Assembly: GCA_025361165.1 (NCBI GenBank)
Contig: JANYAU010000108.1
Coordinates: 1-32,866 of the forward strand
Length of the DNA: 32,866 bases
Source: Betaproteobacteria bacterium
Lineage (GTDB): Bacteria; Pseudomonadota; Gammaproteobacteria; Burkholderiales; Thiobacteraceae
Direction of reading: 5' to 3'
A model generated the notes under the pieces. The model was not told where the DNA came from. It ran no database searches and was given only the letters and a program-made list of their open reading frames with translations. This document shows, piece by piece, positions 1 to 7,537 of this stretch (positions are counted from its first letter, which is position 1; each line of letters opens with the position of its first letter). The translations under genes were made by a program, and so were the position numbers.

Positions 1-78
1 TTTACGCCCCAGCAATCGTGGTTCAAGTAGCGCCCACGCCGCATCGGAGATGTCATGTCTTTGATAGGCCTCAGCCAT
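1..78 (-). mobile_element. 5' end of an IS5-family-like transposase gene (cut by window edge)
   Basis: Reading the minus strand from the ATG at 78 gives 26 codons, starting MAEAYQRHDISDAAWALLEP and ending in a GRK motif. This resembles the N-terminal insertion-element domain (DUF4096 type) of IS5-family transposases, which begin with an 'L(T/S)DxxWxxLEPLLPGRK' pattern. The rest of the element lies left of the window, so completeness and activity cannot be judged. The IS terminus should lie between the start codon and corA, perhaps near a CTAG at 138-141, but with only one end visible the inverted repeat cannot be confirmed. Confidence 0.6.
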
Positions 79-250
79 TCGTGTCCACCGCAGTTTATGT
101 AATAAACTACTTTAACATATCTCGTGACGACACTGTCTAGAGGCTTGAAAAATAATCACATGTTATAGAAAGGCAATGTGTAAGGTTGGCCGACAAAAAA
201 TCGCTGCATCTCAGCCATCCATATTTTCGGTATGTGGAGCGACCGCGTGC

Positions 251-1345
251 TTAGCGCAGCCAATTACGACGCCAGAAGATAGACACCATCACCAGCGCGA
301 TGCCGCCCATCAACCCCATCGCTAGGCCAAAGCCATGCGGCAGATCCAGCCACGGCATATGTTTAAAGTTCATGCCGAAAATGCCCGCTACGAGCGCAGC
401 AGGCATGAACAGCGTGGTAATCACCGTGAGCGCACGCAGTTCAACGTTAAATCGGTTGCTCAAGCTGGACAGGTAAACGTCTAGCATCCCCGCCTGCAAG
501 TCGCGTAGCGCCTCGATGGATTCGACAATGTGCACGGTATGGTCGTACACGTCGCGCAAATACACCCCGGTGCCAGGCTGGAAAAATCCGTCCTCGTTGC
601 GGATTAGTGTATTCAGCACCTCGCGCAACGGCCATACTGCACGGCGCAGGTTATGCGTCGCGCGCCGCAGCTTGTGCAAGGTTTGCAGCGATTCTTGATC
701 CGGCTTTTCCAGCAGCGCATCTTCCAGTTCTTCGGTGTGCTCGCTCAACTGCTCCAGCACTACGAAATACTGATCCACCATCGCATCGAGCAGCGCGTAG
801 GCCAGGTAATCGGCGCCCAGCTTACGAATCTGCCCGCGTCCACTGCGCAGACGTCCGCGCACCGGCTCGAACGTACCGCATGAGCGCTCCTGAAAACTCA
901 ACACCGCCTTGCGCGCCAACACCAAGCTCACCTGATCCGAGTTCACGCTCAAGGTATCGGTGTCATAGTTCACATAGCGCGCCACCACGTACAGGTACTC
1001 ACCATAGGACTCGACCTTGGGACGCTGATCGGTATTCAGAATATCTTCCTGCACCAGCGGATGCAGCCCATAGCGTGTACCAATCTCACGCAACAAAGCC
1101 GTGTCGTGCAGGCCATGCAGATTGAGCCAATGGGTTGCGTGTTTGGGGGTATACGCCTGCCACGCTGCGGTGTCGGCAAATTTCACTTCAGACAGACCGC
1201 TATCGTCATACTCGATAATCGACAGATCCACCGCAGCCGTTTTCACTTCACCCAGATGCACCAAAGAGCCGGGCGGCAATCCGACTTTTTTAGCGCGCTG
1301 TTTGGGAGAGCGATGTGACAGTTTGATGCGGTGAGATTTGCTCAT
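251..1345 (-). CDS. corA: CorA-family magnesium/cobalt transport protein
   Basis: A 364-residue protein expected to form a pentameric inner-membrane Mg2+ (also Co2+/Ni2+) channel. The long N-terminal part is the cytoplasmic domain with its charged helical stalk. The C-terminus has the diagnostic two membrane helices, the first ending in the GMN signature (FGMNF) and the second closing just before a basic tail (WRRNWLR). The GMN loop is the selectivity filter in this family. I chose the ATG at 1345 because an AGGT ribosome-binding sequence lies six bases upstream. An in-frame ATG at 1381 would add 12 residues. The length fits CorA. It lies next to a cation:proton antiporter on the same strand, but the 88-bp gap does not demand an operon. 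Confidence 0.93.
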   Translation of the reverse strand: MSKSHRIKLSHRSPKQRAKKVGLPPGSLVHLGEVKTAAVDLSIIEYDDSGLSEVKFADTAAWQAYTPKHATHWLNLHGLHDTALLREIGTRYGLHPLVQEDILNTDQRPKVESYGEYLYVVARYVNYDTDTLSVNSDQVSLVLARKAVLSFQERSCGTFEPVRGRLRSGRGQIRKLGADYLAYALLDAMVDQYFVVLEQLSEHTEELEDALLEKPDQESLQTLHKLRRATHNLRRAVWPLREVLNTLIRNEDGFFQPGTGVYLRDVYDHTVHIVESIEALRDLQAGMLDVYLSSLSNRFNVELRALTVITTLFMPAALVAGIFGMNFKHMPWLDLPHGFGLAMGLMGGIALVMVSIFWRRNWLR

Positions 1346-1433
1346 GAAGACCTCAGTTTTGTTGCCTAGATTGTTCACCACGGCACGATTGTCGGGGTAG
1401 ATTTCGCTGGGAGGGGTATCGAAATTGCTATTC

Positions 1434-2756
1434 TTAGGGTGGTGGTATTGAGGTCTGCTTGCTGCGCCGCCAAAAACGGCTCATCAGCGGTTTGACACTG
1501 GTGCCATGCATGAGTATCGAAAGCGACACCACGATCAGTGTGAGTTGTGTGAGTTCTAGCGCCAGCGTTTCCGGCAGCCCGTGTTGTATGGCGTACATAA
1601 GATAGTAAAGCGAACCGATGCCGCGCACCCCGAACCAGCCTGTCATGCCGCGCATGCGCCACGATGTACGGGTGCCCAACAGGCCGATGAGGACACTGAA
1701 CGGGCGCGCGACCATAAACAGGAACAGCGCCAAGCCCACCGCCCGCCAACTCCATGAGTCAAAAAACAGCGTCCCGCCTAGCAGCAGAATCAACATGAGT
1801 TCCGACAAGCGCTCCAGATGTTCCTTGAATACCAAAGACCCTTGGCTGACGGTTGGCGATGCTTCGGGATCCGGGTTTATCGAATCTGCACGCTTGATTT
1901 CTTGGACAGACCGCGAGTCGCGGGGGTGTTGGGTGCTGTTGGCGAGCTTGAGTTCAGTCTGGCGCAGTGCGACAGCGGCAAAAAATACCGCCAGAAATCC
2001 CCACGCATGCACCAGCACACTTAAACCGTACACCATACCAATCAGGCCCAGCCCGAGAAAATCATCCATCAGTTCGTGCTTGTTGTGCAATTCACCACGC
2101 AGCTTCCATACCACACGCGCCAGCGTGACCCCTGCAATCACGCCTATGGTAACTCCGCCCAGCGTGCCCCATAACACGTCGACCAACGCCCATTGCAGGC
2201 CAAAATTTCCGATTTCATGCAGGCCCAGCAAGCCCATTCCCAGCATCACAAACGGAAAGGCGCTCCCGTCATTCATGCCGGCTTCGCAGGTTAAGGTAAA
2301 GCGCAGTTGGTCACGGTCACCGGGATGACGAATCTGGACGTCAGTCGCTAATACCGGATCCGTAGGCGCAACGATAGCCCCTAACAACACCCCCGCCCCA
2401 AGTGGTAAGCCAAGCAGGTAATACGCGAAAGCAGCCACCATCCCCACAGTAAGTGTCATCGATAGCGTTGCTAATAACACAGGCGTATGCCAAGCCGCAA
2501 AGCTGAATGGCACAGGCATTTTGATACCCGCGGAAAACAAGGAAATGAGCACAGCCACTTCGGTCAATACTTCCAGCAGCGCCGATTCCTTGATCGGATT
2601 GAAATGAAACCAATTCAAGACCGTAGGCCCTACCACTATCCCAACCGCCAAATAGATAATGGCGGATGTAACCGGCAAGCGCTTGAGGGCGGAAGAAGTC
2701 AGGCCCATGGCGAGCAACAAGCCACCCACGAGTGTGAACCATTGCGCGTTAGTCAT
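1434..2756 (-). CDS. Monovalent cation:proton antiporter (CPA1/CPA2-like)
   Basis: A 440-residue, almost wholly hydrophobic protein with about 12 predicted membrane segments, typical of the Na+/H+ exchanger superfamily. The segment LGAIVAPTDPVLATDVQ carries the Thr-Asp-Pro pattern of the unwound ion-binding helix in CPA-type exchangers. The region GMNDGSAFPFVMLG corresponds to the conserved 'E/N-D-G' helix that holds the transported-ion aspartate. A hydrophilic stretch near residues 270-305 is a probable cytoplasmic loop. Function is exchange of Na+ or K+ for H+ at the inner membrane, but the ion cannot be told from sequence alone. It is followed on the same strand by corA. Confidence 0.85.
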   Translation of the reverse strand: MTNAQWFTLVGGLLLAMGLTSSALKRLPVTSAIIYLAVGIVVGPTVLNWFHFNPIKESALLEVLTEVAVLISLFSAGIKMPVPFSFAAWHTPVLLATLSMTLTVGMVAAFAYYLLGLPLGAGVLLGAIVAPTDPVLATDVQIRHPGDRDQLRFTLTCEAGMNDGSAFPFVMLGMGLLGLHEIGNFGLQWALVDVLWGTLGGVTIGVIAGVTLARVVWKLRGELHNKHELMDDFLGLGLIGMVYGLSVLVHAWGFLAVFFAAVALRQTELKLANSTQHPRDSRSVQEIKRADSINPDPEASPTVSQGSLVFKEHLERLSELMLILLLGGTLFFDSWSWRAVGLALFLFMVARPFSVLIGLLGTRTSWRMRGMTGWFGVRGIGSLYYLMYAIQHGLPETLALELTQLTLIVVSLSILMHGTSVKPLMSRFWRRSKQTSIPPP

Positions 2757-2993
2757 TTATTTGATCGTTCATCATATTGACGGTCTATCGCGTTAAAGGA
2801 ATGAAGCGGAATCCCAATATACTTAGTCGCGTATAGTCTCATGCGCGCTAATATTGGTCGGTGCGGCCGCCCGCATATAAAATCCATACGCCGCACCAAC
2901 TGTCAGCGGCAACGTGTTATGGCAATCCTTGACGCTCCGACAGGGCCGAGTACGAATGCGATTCCGCAATGGTCCGCTACCCATTGAAATTAA

Positions 2994-3974
2994 TTAAATT
3001 GAGCGATCACCGCCCGGGCTGGGATGCAATTCGATATAAAAAGTCGACATCGTGTTGTCTTTTTGATTCTCGGCAATGCCCTGGCTGCGGCGCATGACCG
3101 CTTCGACCAATGCCGCATTCATCCCATTCTGGTCAATAATCGTTGGGTAGAGCCGATGGTGTTTTTCCACGGCCAAGGCTTGCTGCCGCGCTTGTTGTTC
3201 GAGCCGCTGCCGGGTAGCGCGATCCAAGTGCGATAGAGACAACAAATACGGCGCCTGCCACGCGTGGAAACCCGCGATCAATTGCGCATGTGCTGCATCA
3301 TGGCCGTGACCGGCGAGCAACAGCAATGGAAAATCCTGCGCGCCTATATGCCGCCCTTCGAGCGCAGAGGCCGAACCAATGCAGGTTAAGCCTACGCCAC
3401 TGCCGTCCGGCGTGCGGCGGAACCATTGCGCGATGGGCGTGTTTCCAGCGCAGTGATTGATATAGCGGGTGAGATAGTCTGCCGCCGGTTCGGTGACGCT
3501 ACTGAACTCGCGCATGACGGCGCTGCTGAAATGTTCTGCTGCGGTATAGCCCGCGCGCCATTCGATTGCTTGGTCGAGGTCAAGCGCGGTTTCCGCAAGC
3601 AAAGCCAGCGGCCGATACAGCGCGTCCAGCAACCACAATTCGTAGTGATCTTTCAGCACGAACGGCACTTGGCGGTGCACGCGCGTGAGGTGCTCGTACA
3701 CAGTCGCGCCCATTTCCTCCATGCGCATAAAATCATCGGAGGGATAGAGCGGCCCGCGCTTTAAACCTTTTTCCAGCGACCAACTGCCATACCGAATATC
3801 GGTAATCTGTGTCCAACGGTTAACTTGCAAGCCAGCCAGCAGGGTATCGTCGGAAACATAAATATCCCAGTGCGCTCCATCTAAAGTCACAGCTTCTGCG
3901 GACTCATAGCGAATGATGTGCATTACCCCGCGAAACGGGTTGAGCAGACGCTGAGCATAGCATTCGACCGGCAT
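2994..3974 (-). CDS. Conserved protein of unknown function, 326 aa
   Basis: I do not recognise this family. The protein is soluble-looking, with no signal peptide or membrane helix. It begins with a compact beta-rich segment (MHIIRYESAEAVTLDGAHWDIYV) and has aromatic-rich middle parts. The C-terminal third is rich in Gln and Arg (RATRQRLEQQARQQAL), probably a helix or short coiled coil. An in-frame ATG at 3923 (the MHII start) is an equally plausible initiation site and would remove 17 residues of uneven composition. It stands alone: a 237-bp gap separates it from the antiporter, and the dsrC-like gene upstream is divergent. Confidence 0.75.
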   Translation of the reverse strand: MPVECYAQRLLNPFRGVMHIIRYESAEAVTLDGAHWDIYVSDDTLLAGLQVNRWTQITDIRYGSWSLEKGLKRGPLYPSDDFMRMEEMGATVYEHLTRVHRQVPFVLKDHYELWLLDALYRPLALLAETALDLDQAIEWRAGYTAAEHFSSAVMREFSSVTEPAADYLTRYINHCAGNTPIAQWFRRTPDGSGVGLTCIGSASALEGRHIGAQDFPLLLLAGHGHDAAHAQLIAGFHAWQAPYLLSLSHLDRATRQRLEQQARQQALAVEKHHRLYPTIIDQNGMNAALVEAVMRRSQGIAENQKDNTMSTFYIELHPSPGGDRSI

Positions 3975-4115
3975 GCCGCCAATTTACCGCAAGCGCACGA
4001 AGCGCACAAACCTCACGCTACTAAAGTGCAAAAAAGACATACAGAAAATCAGCTTGAAACTCGTGGAAATTCGTCTAGTTTAAAGTACTCGTAATGAATT
4101 ATTGAGGAGAACATC

Positions 4116-4481
4116 ATGCTTGACGCAACACTCCAGGCCCTACGCGGCAAAACGACGACCCCGCCACAAGGCTTCCCCCATGCGCCTCTCGATTGGACAC
4201 CCGAGAGTGCGCGCCAGATCGCCCGGCAAGAAGAATTGAAACTCACCGACACACATTGGCAGGTCATCCGGGCATTACAAGATTATTTCGCACGCAATGA
4301 AGGAAACAGCATTCAGGGCCGCGACTTGCACGATGCGCTCGATGAACGCTTTCACGCGCAAGGCGGAATCAAACATCTCTACCAACTATTTCCGGGTGGG
4401 CCCGTGGCGCAGGGCTGCCGGCTTGCCGGACTGAAAGCGCCGTCGGGTGCGGTGGACCCGAACTTCGGCAGTGTGATGTAA
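4116..4481 (+). CDS. DsrC/TusE-family protein with CysB but no CysA
   Basis: A 121-residue DsrC-family protein. The fold-defining C-terminal half is recognisable, including the GGIKHLYQLFPGGPVAQG segment that precedes the family's mobile arm. In true DsrC the arm carries CysB and, 11 residues later, a penultimate CysA that carries the transferred sulfur; TusE keeps only CysA. Here the CysB position is retained (Cys101) while the CysA position is Ala112, and eight to nine extra residues follow instead of the usual GCV end. It therefore cannot act as a normal TusE sulfur acceptor; a regulatory or accessory sulfur role is inference. A GAGGAG ribosome-binding site precedes the ATG. It converges with the mlaF-like gene, with two bases between the stops. 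Confidence 0.85.
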   Translation: MLDATLQALRGKTTTPPQGFPHAPLDWTPESARQIARQEELKLTDTHWQVIRALQDYFARNEGNSIQGRDLHDALDERFHAQGGIKHLYQLFPGGPVAQGCRLAGLKAPSGAVDPNFGSVM

Positions 4482-4483
4482 GG

Positions 4484-5290
4484 CTAACCTTGACCTAGCG
4501 CCAAATCCTGCGGCAAAGACGGCGCCGGATAGTGAAAACTTACTGGGCCGTCGAATTCGCCGTTGATGAATTGTTTCACGAAGGGGTGCTGCGAGGCCTG
4601 CATCTCCGCCGGCGTGCCGGAAGCAACCACCACGCCTTCCGAGATAAAATAAACGTAATCCACCACTTTGAACGATTCCGCCATATCGTAAGTCACGACG
4701 ATGGAAGTGATGCCGAGCGCATCGTTCAGGCGCCGGATCAAATTGGCGATCACGCTCAGTGAGATCGGATCGAGGCCGGCAAATGGCTCGTCGTACATCA
4801 CCAACATCGGATCGAGCGCGATGGCGCGCGCCAGCGCCACACGGCGCGCCATGCCGCCGGAAAGATCGTCGGTGCGAAAACTATGCACACCACGCAGACC
4901 CACGGCATTGAGCTTCATCAGCACCAAATCGCGAATCATGCTTTCCGGCAAATTGGTGTGCTCGCGCATCGGGAAAGCCAGGTTCTCCAGCACCGACAAA
5001 TCGCTGAATAGCCCGCCGGCTTGGAACATCATGCCCATTTGCCGCCGCAATTTGTACAGCGCATCGTCGTCCAACTCATGCACCACTTGGCCCGCGACTT
5101 TGACTTGACCGGCATCGGGCTTAAGCTGCCCGCCGATATGCCGCAATAGCGTGGTTTTGCCGCAACCGCTCGCACCTAATATGGCGACCACTTTGCCGCG
5201 CGGGATGGTGAGATTGACGCCTTTCAGCACCTGATTGCTGTTATAAGCAAAATGCAGGTCTTTGATCTCAACTAAATTCTCTTCAGACAA
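4484..5290 (-). CDS. mlaF: MlaF-like ABC transporter ATP-binding protein
   Basis: A 268-residue ABC ATPase close to MlaF, the ATPase of the MlaFEDB complex that moves phospholipids between the membranes. Visible motifs are Walker A GASGCGKTT (39-47), a Q-loop (MMFQAGG), signature LSGGM (143-147) and Walker B with catalytic Glu (LVMYDE, 163-168). The C-terminal stretch FINGEFDGPVSFHYPAPS matches the MlaF tail that embraces the partner subunit. One oddity is that the H-loop reads VVTYDM, with Tyr201 where the switch histidine is expected. No MlaE, MlaD, MlaC or MlaB gene is adjacent; the upstream neighbour is a broken exporter gene. The symbol is by similarity; it may be a stand-alone paralogue. 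Confidence 0.8.
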   Translation of the reverse strand: MSEENLVEIKDLHFAYNSNQVLKGVNLTIPRGKVVAILGASGCGKTTLLRHIGGQLKPDAGQVKVAGQVVHELDDDALYKLRRQMGMMFQAGGLFSDLSVLENLAFPMREHTNLPESMIRDLVLMKLNAVGLRGVHSFRTDDLSGGMARRVALARAIALDPMLVMYDEPFAGLDPISLSVIANLIRRLNDALGITSIVVTYDMAESFKVVDYVYFISEGVVVASGTPAEMQASQHPFVKQFINGEFDGPVSFHYPAPSLPQDLALGQG

Positions 5291-5352
5291 TGCAAACTCC
5301 CTCTATCCCGATGCGGAAAAGACACTAGCTTTGCGCATACCGGGGTCACGCG

Positions 5353-6233
5353 TCAAGCCGTAACGCGCCGCAGCCAGCGCGCACCCCATTGATGCAGGCT
5401 CAAACCTAAACCGATGCAAGCAGCGCCGAGCCACACGCTGGGGGGCACCACTTCACCGTTCAAACCGTGGCCGAGCAAGAGCGCGATACCGGTGTGACGA
5501 GCGTAATCAACGCCACCCGCCCCGCCTCCATGTGTTTGATCATGTAGTAATACAGCACGAAGCCAAATACCGAACCGAACACCCCCAGATACAAAATCGC
5601 CTCGCCGGTGCGTACCGAAATATGCGCTGGCCATTGCCCATCCGCCAGCCACCAGGTCAGAAAAAACAAAGGCAGGGCTACCAGCAAGGCACCCATATTG
5701 ATCGCCACCGGTGAACTATCGTCGCCAATGCGCTTGATCCACACCAAGCCCAGTGACTGCATCAGCACCGCGATCAGCAACACGCCCATGCCCAGTAGCG
5801 CATCGGGACCGAGCTCGAAGCTGCCGTGAAACACCAGCGCTAAGCCACACAATCCCAATACCATGCCAGCGATTTTCTCCGGCGCCAGCGCGCGTTCTTC
5901 CAACCAAAACGCCGCGCCCAGGCCGGTCATCATCGGCGACAAACCAAACAACACCGAGATCACACCGGAATTCACATACTGTGCCGACCAATAGGTGAAT
6001 GTCATCGCACCGAACATGCTCAAGCCGCCGGCCAGATAAGTGAGGCGCGCTTTACGATGCCAGGGGAAACGTACCCGCAGGGCCAATAACAACACAGCGC
6101 ACAACACGGCGCCGATCGCCATACGGGCAAATACCGCGAAGCTGAAGCCGACCCCCAGCGCGCTCCACTTGATGGCGAGCGGCGTGGTAGACCAGATCAG
6201 AATGACAGCAACAAATGCGGCGGGCAGCGACAT
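5353..6233 (-). pseudogene. EamA/DMT-family transporter, interrupted by one frameshift
   Basis: The protein starts at the ATG at 6233 (MSLPAAFVAVILIWSTTP, after a GGAGA ribosome-binding site) and reads as a ten-helix drug/metabolite exporter with two EamA repeats. At about 5485-5492 the frame breaks. The upstream frame gives ...ALITLVTPV then SRSCSATV and stop. The other frame, open from before this point, continues IALLLGHGLNGEVV and the last membrane helix to a stop at 5353. Restoring one base joins ITLVTPV to IALLLG exactly as in EamA proteins. It may be a genuine single-base deletion or an assembly error. Without it the last two helices would be lost. Expression appears to be controlled by the leader RNA just upstream. 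Confidence 0.8.
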
Positions 6234-6253
6234 GCTTTCTCCTTTGGCACGCA

Positions 6254-6424
6254 CAAAAAAACAAAAGCCACAGATGGTGGTCTGTGGCTTTAATGGAAAC
6301 TTCCCTTGTTTTAAAGGGCTACGCGCTATTTTCCCAGGCCACAGACCGAACGGCGACATGCCATACGCGAAGAACTGCGCATGGGCGTTTGGACATCAGG
6401 CGAATGAGAAACGGCGAAATCATG
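6254..6424 (-). ncRNA. Candidate riboswitch/attenuator leader (or terminated small RNA)
   Basis: About 170 nt lie between a strong promoter and the terminator in front of the EamA exporter. The minus-strand decamer at 6347-6338 is perfectly complementary to 6288-6279, which is the 5' arm and part of the loop of the terminator hairpin. The two 10-11-bp helices therefore exclude each other, as in transcription attenuators. Further local hairpins are visible: 7 bp around an 8-base loop (about 6395-6370) and CCCTT/AAGGG at 6318-6303. I could not match it to a named riboswitch class. A 34-codon frame from the ATG at 6423 sits at the predicted transcription start without a ribosome-binding site, so a leader-peptide mechanism looks less likely. 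An independent small RNA remains possible. Confidence 0.55.
6255..6291 (-). terminator. Intrinsic terminator inside the exporter leader
   Basis: A perfect 11-bp stem (6264-6274 with 6281-6291) and a 6-base loop are followed on the minus strand by a run of T broken by one G. It lies 20 bases before the ribosome-binding region of the EamA transporter gene, so termination here would prevent that gene's expression. Its upstream arm is also able to pair with 6338-6347. Confidence 0.8.
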
Positions 6425-6429
6425 TGGGC

Positions 6430-6459
6430 ATTATCGCGATGCAGGCTTGCGTGTGTCAA
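6430..6459 (-). promoter_or_regulatory. Sigma-70 promoter for the exporter leader
   Basis: On the minus strand a perfect TTGACA (6459-6454) is followed after 18 bases by GATAAT (6435-6430). The predicted start is near 6423. The -35 box begins only a few bases after the stop codon of the upstream receiver-like gene, so the exporter leader is a separate transcription unit. Confidence 0.7.
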
Positions 6460-6465
6460 CCCTCA

Positions 6466-6849
6466 TTAGAGTAGCCACGCTTGTAAAGCCGCTTGCAATT
6501 CCGCTTCCTTGACCGGCATGCTGAGCGCGGCATCGATACGCAAACGGCTACGCACTTTATCCAAGGCCGGTTGATTGTGCGGTTCGTAGAGCACCAGAAT
6601 TTTAGTTTGCGTCATCGGTTGTGCCGCCGCCAGCAGCGATTCGAGATTACTGAGACGATCGCGAAAATCGGATTGGAAATAAAAATCCGCCACGATCACA
6701 TCCGGCTGCACTTTGCGCAGCGAGGCGATCGCTTTGCGCACCTGACACTCGGTGCTTACCGTATAACCGAGGCTTTGATAGCGGCTAGACAGCTTGGCGT
6801 GCTCGAGAAACTCGACCACTGCCAACAATTTCTTGGGTGGGGTAGTCAT
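6466..6849 (-). CDS. Degenerate response-regulator receiver domain protein
   Basis: A 127-residue single-domain protein with the alternating beta/alpha pattern of a CheY-like receiver and no output domain. The phospho-acceptor position appears retained as Asp55 in DVIVADF. Other key positions depart from the consensus: the acidic pair near the N-terminus is VVEFLE, the conserved Thr/Ser position reads Tyr (ILVLYEP), and the invariant Lys-Pro is Met-Pro (LSMPVKE). Such receivers often do not follow normal phosphorylation chemistry, so it may act by protein-protein contact. No histidine kinase is adjacent. The predicted exporter promoter begins directly behind its stop codon. Confidence 0.65.
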   Translation of the reverse strand: MTTPPKKLLAVVEFLEHAKLSSRYQSLGYTVSTECQVRKAIASLRKVQPDVIVADFYFQSDFRDRLSNLESLLAAAQPMTQTKILVLYEPHNQPALDKVRSRLRIDAALSMPVKEAELQAALQAWLL

Positions 6850-7000
6850 GCGGGATTTAACTCATTTTGAAGGCGTCATCCTACCTTGAAACGTGGCACT
6901 TGGCTGCCAGGCACTCGGCCGGACAGAAATATCAACTTGAAATATATGAGGAATATTATTGGCACAGCATTTGGCGCTCGCGCTCCAAACCCATGAATAC

Positions 7001-7029
7001 TTGACTGTTTCTCTCGACTACTGTCTAAT
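7001..7029 (+). promoter_or_regulatory. Sigma-70 promoter of the tusE-like gene
   Basis: TTGACT (7001-7006) and TCTAAT (7024-7029) are separated by 17 bases, each matching five of six consensus bases. The start of transcription would be near 7036, giving a leader of about 90 nt before the ATG at 7126. The rest of the gap 6850-7125 shows nothing else I can name. Confidence 0.6.
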
Positions 7030-7125
7030 AGCCATGCGCTTTACTCAATTATTGTAGCGGCGTACGAAGTGAAGGTGTCTTCGCGCAGCACGCCACCCAG
7101 GATCAACGATTAGGAGGTTTTAGCA

Positions 7126-7419
7126 ATGGATATTCCAGGACGCGATGGCGACGGTTATCTCGCCGACATGAGCGAGTGGACTGAAGAAATCGGTCGCGCA
7201 ATGGCCGATGCCGATAGCTACGAGATTACCGATATCAAGTGGGAGCACATTTTGAAGGCCCGCCAATACTTCGAAGAATTCGGCAGCGTGCCGCCGATTC
7301 GCAAATTCGCGAAGTACATTGAGGAAGATCAGAACGCCTTGTTCAAGATCTGGATGACCGGCCCGATGAAACCCATCACCAAATACGGCGGCCTGCCTAA
7401 GCCTACCGGCTGCGTGTAG
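7126..7419 (+). CDS. tusE: TusE/DsrC-family sulfur relay protein
   Basis: A 97-residue protein ending in LPKPTGCV, the family arm with the penultimate CysA (Cys96) that accepts persulfide sulfur. The CysB position, 11 residues earlier, is Thr85, so this is of the TusE type rather than a two-cysteine DsrC. TusE passes sulfur from TusBCD to MnmA for 2-thiouridine in the tRNA wobble base; in sulfur-oxidising bacteria related proteins carry sulfur in the oxidation pathway. No tusBCD or dsr genes are in the window, so the exact role is open. The gene is a single unit with its own promoter, a near-perfect TAGGAGGTT ribosome-binding site and a terminator. A second DsrC-like gene lies 2.6 kb to the left. 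Confidence 0.88.
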   Translation: MDIPGRDGDGYLADMSEWTEEIGRAMADADSYEITDIKWEHILKARQYFEEFGSVPPIRKFAKYIEEDQNALFKIWMTGPMKPITKYGGLPKPTGCV

Positions 7420-7438
7420 TCGCAGCTCGCCCACTTCA

Positions 7439-7470
7439 AAAGGCGCCTCTCGGGGCGCCTTTTATTTTTT
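7439..7470 (+). terminator. Intrinsic terminator after the tusE-like gene
   Basis: A 9-bp GC-rich stem (7439-7447 with 7454-7462) and a 6-base loop are followed by a T-rich tract to about 7470. It starts about 20 bases after the tusE-like stop codon. Confidence 0.88.
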
Positions 7471-7537
7471 TGGGTATCATAGAGGTTTACGTCGGCAATG
7501 AACGCCTCCCCTAGATAAAAACAATGAGCATAGCCAA

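Noticed and set aside
1618-2328. 236-codon plus-strand open frame
   Set aside because: Antisense shadow of the antiporter gene, rich in Arg, Ser and Pro.
6234-6359. Longer N-terminus for the EamA exporter (in-frame ATG at 6359)
   Set aside because: The extra residues run through the terminator hairpin and are not membrane-like; the ATG at 6233 has a ribosome-binding site and starts the first helix.
6322-6423. 34-codon possible leader peptide before the exporter
   Set aside because: Its ATG coincides with the predicted transcription start, there is no ribosome-binding site, and no run of one amino acid suggests classic attenuation. The RNA pairing explains the region better.
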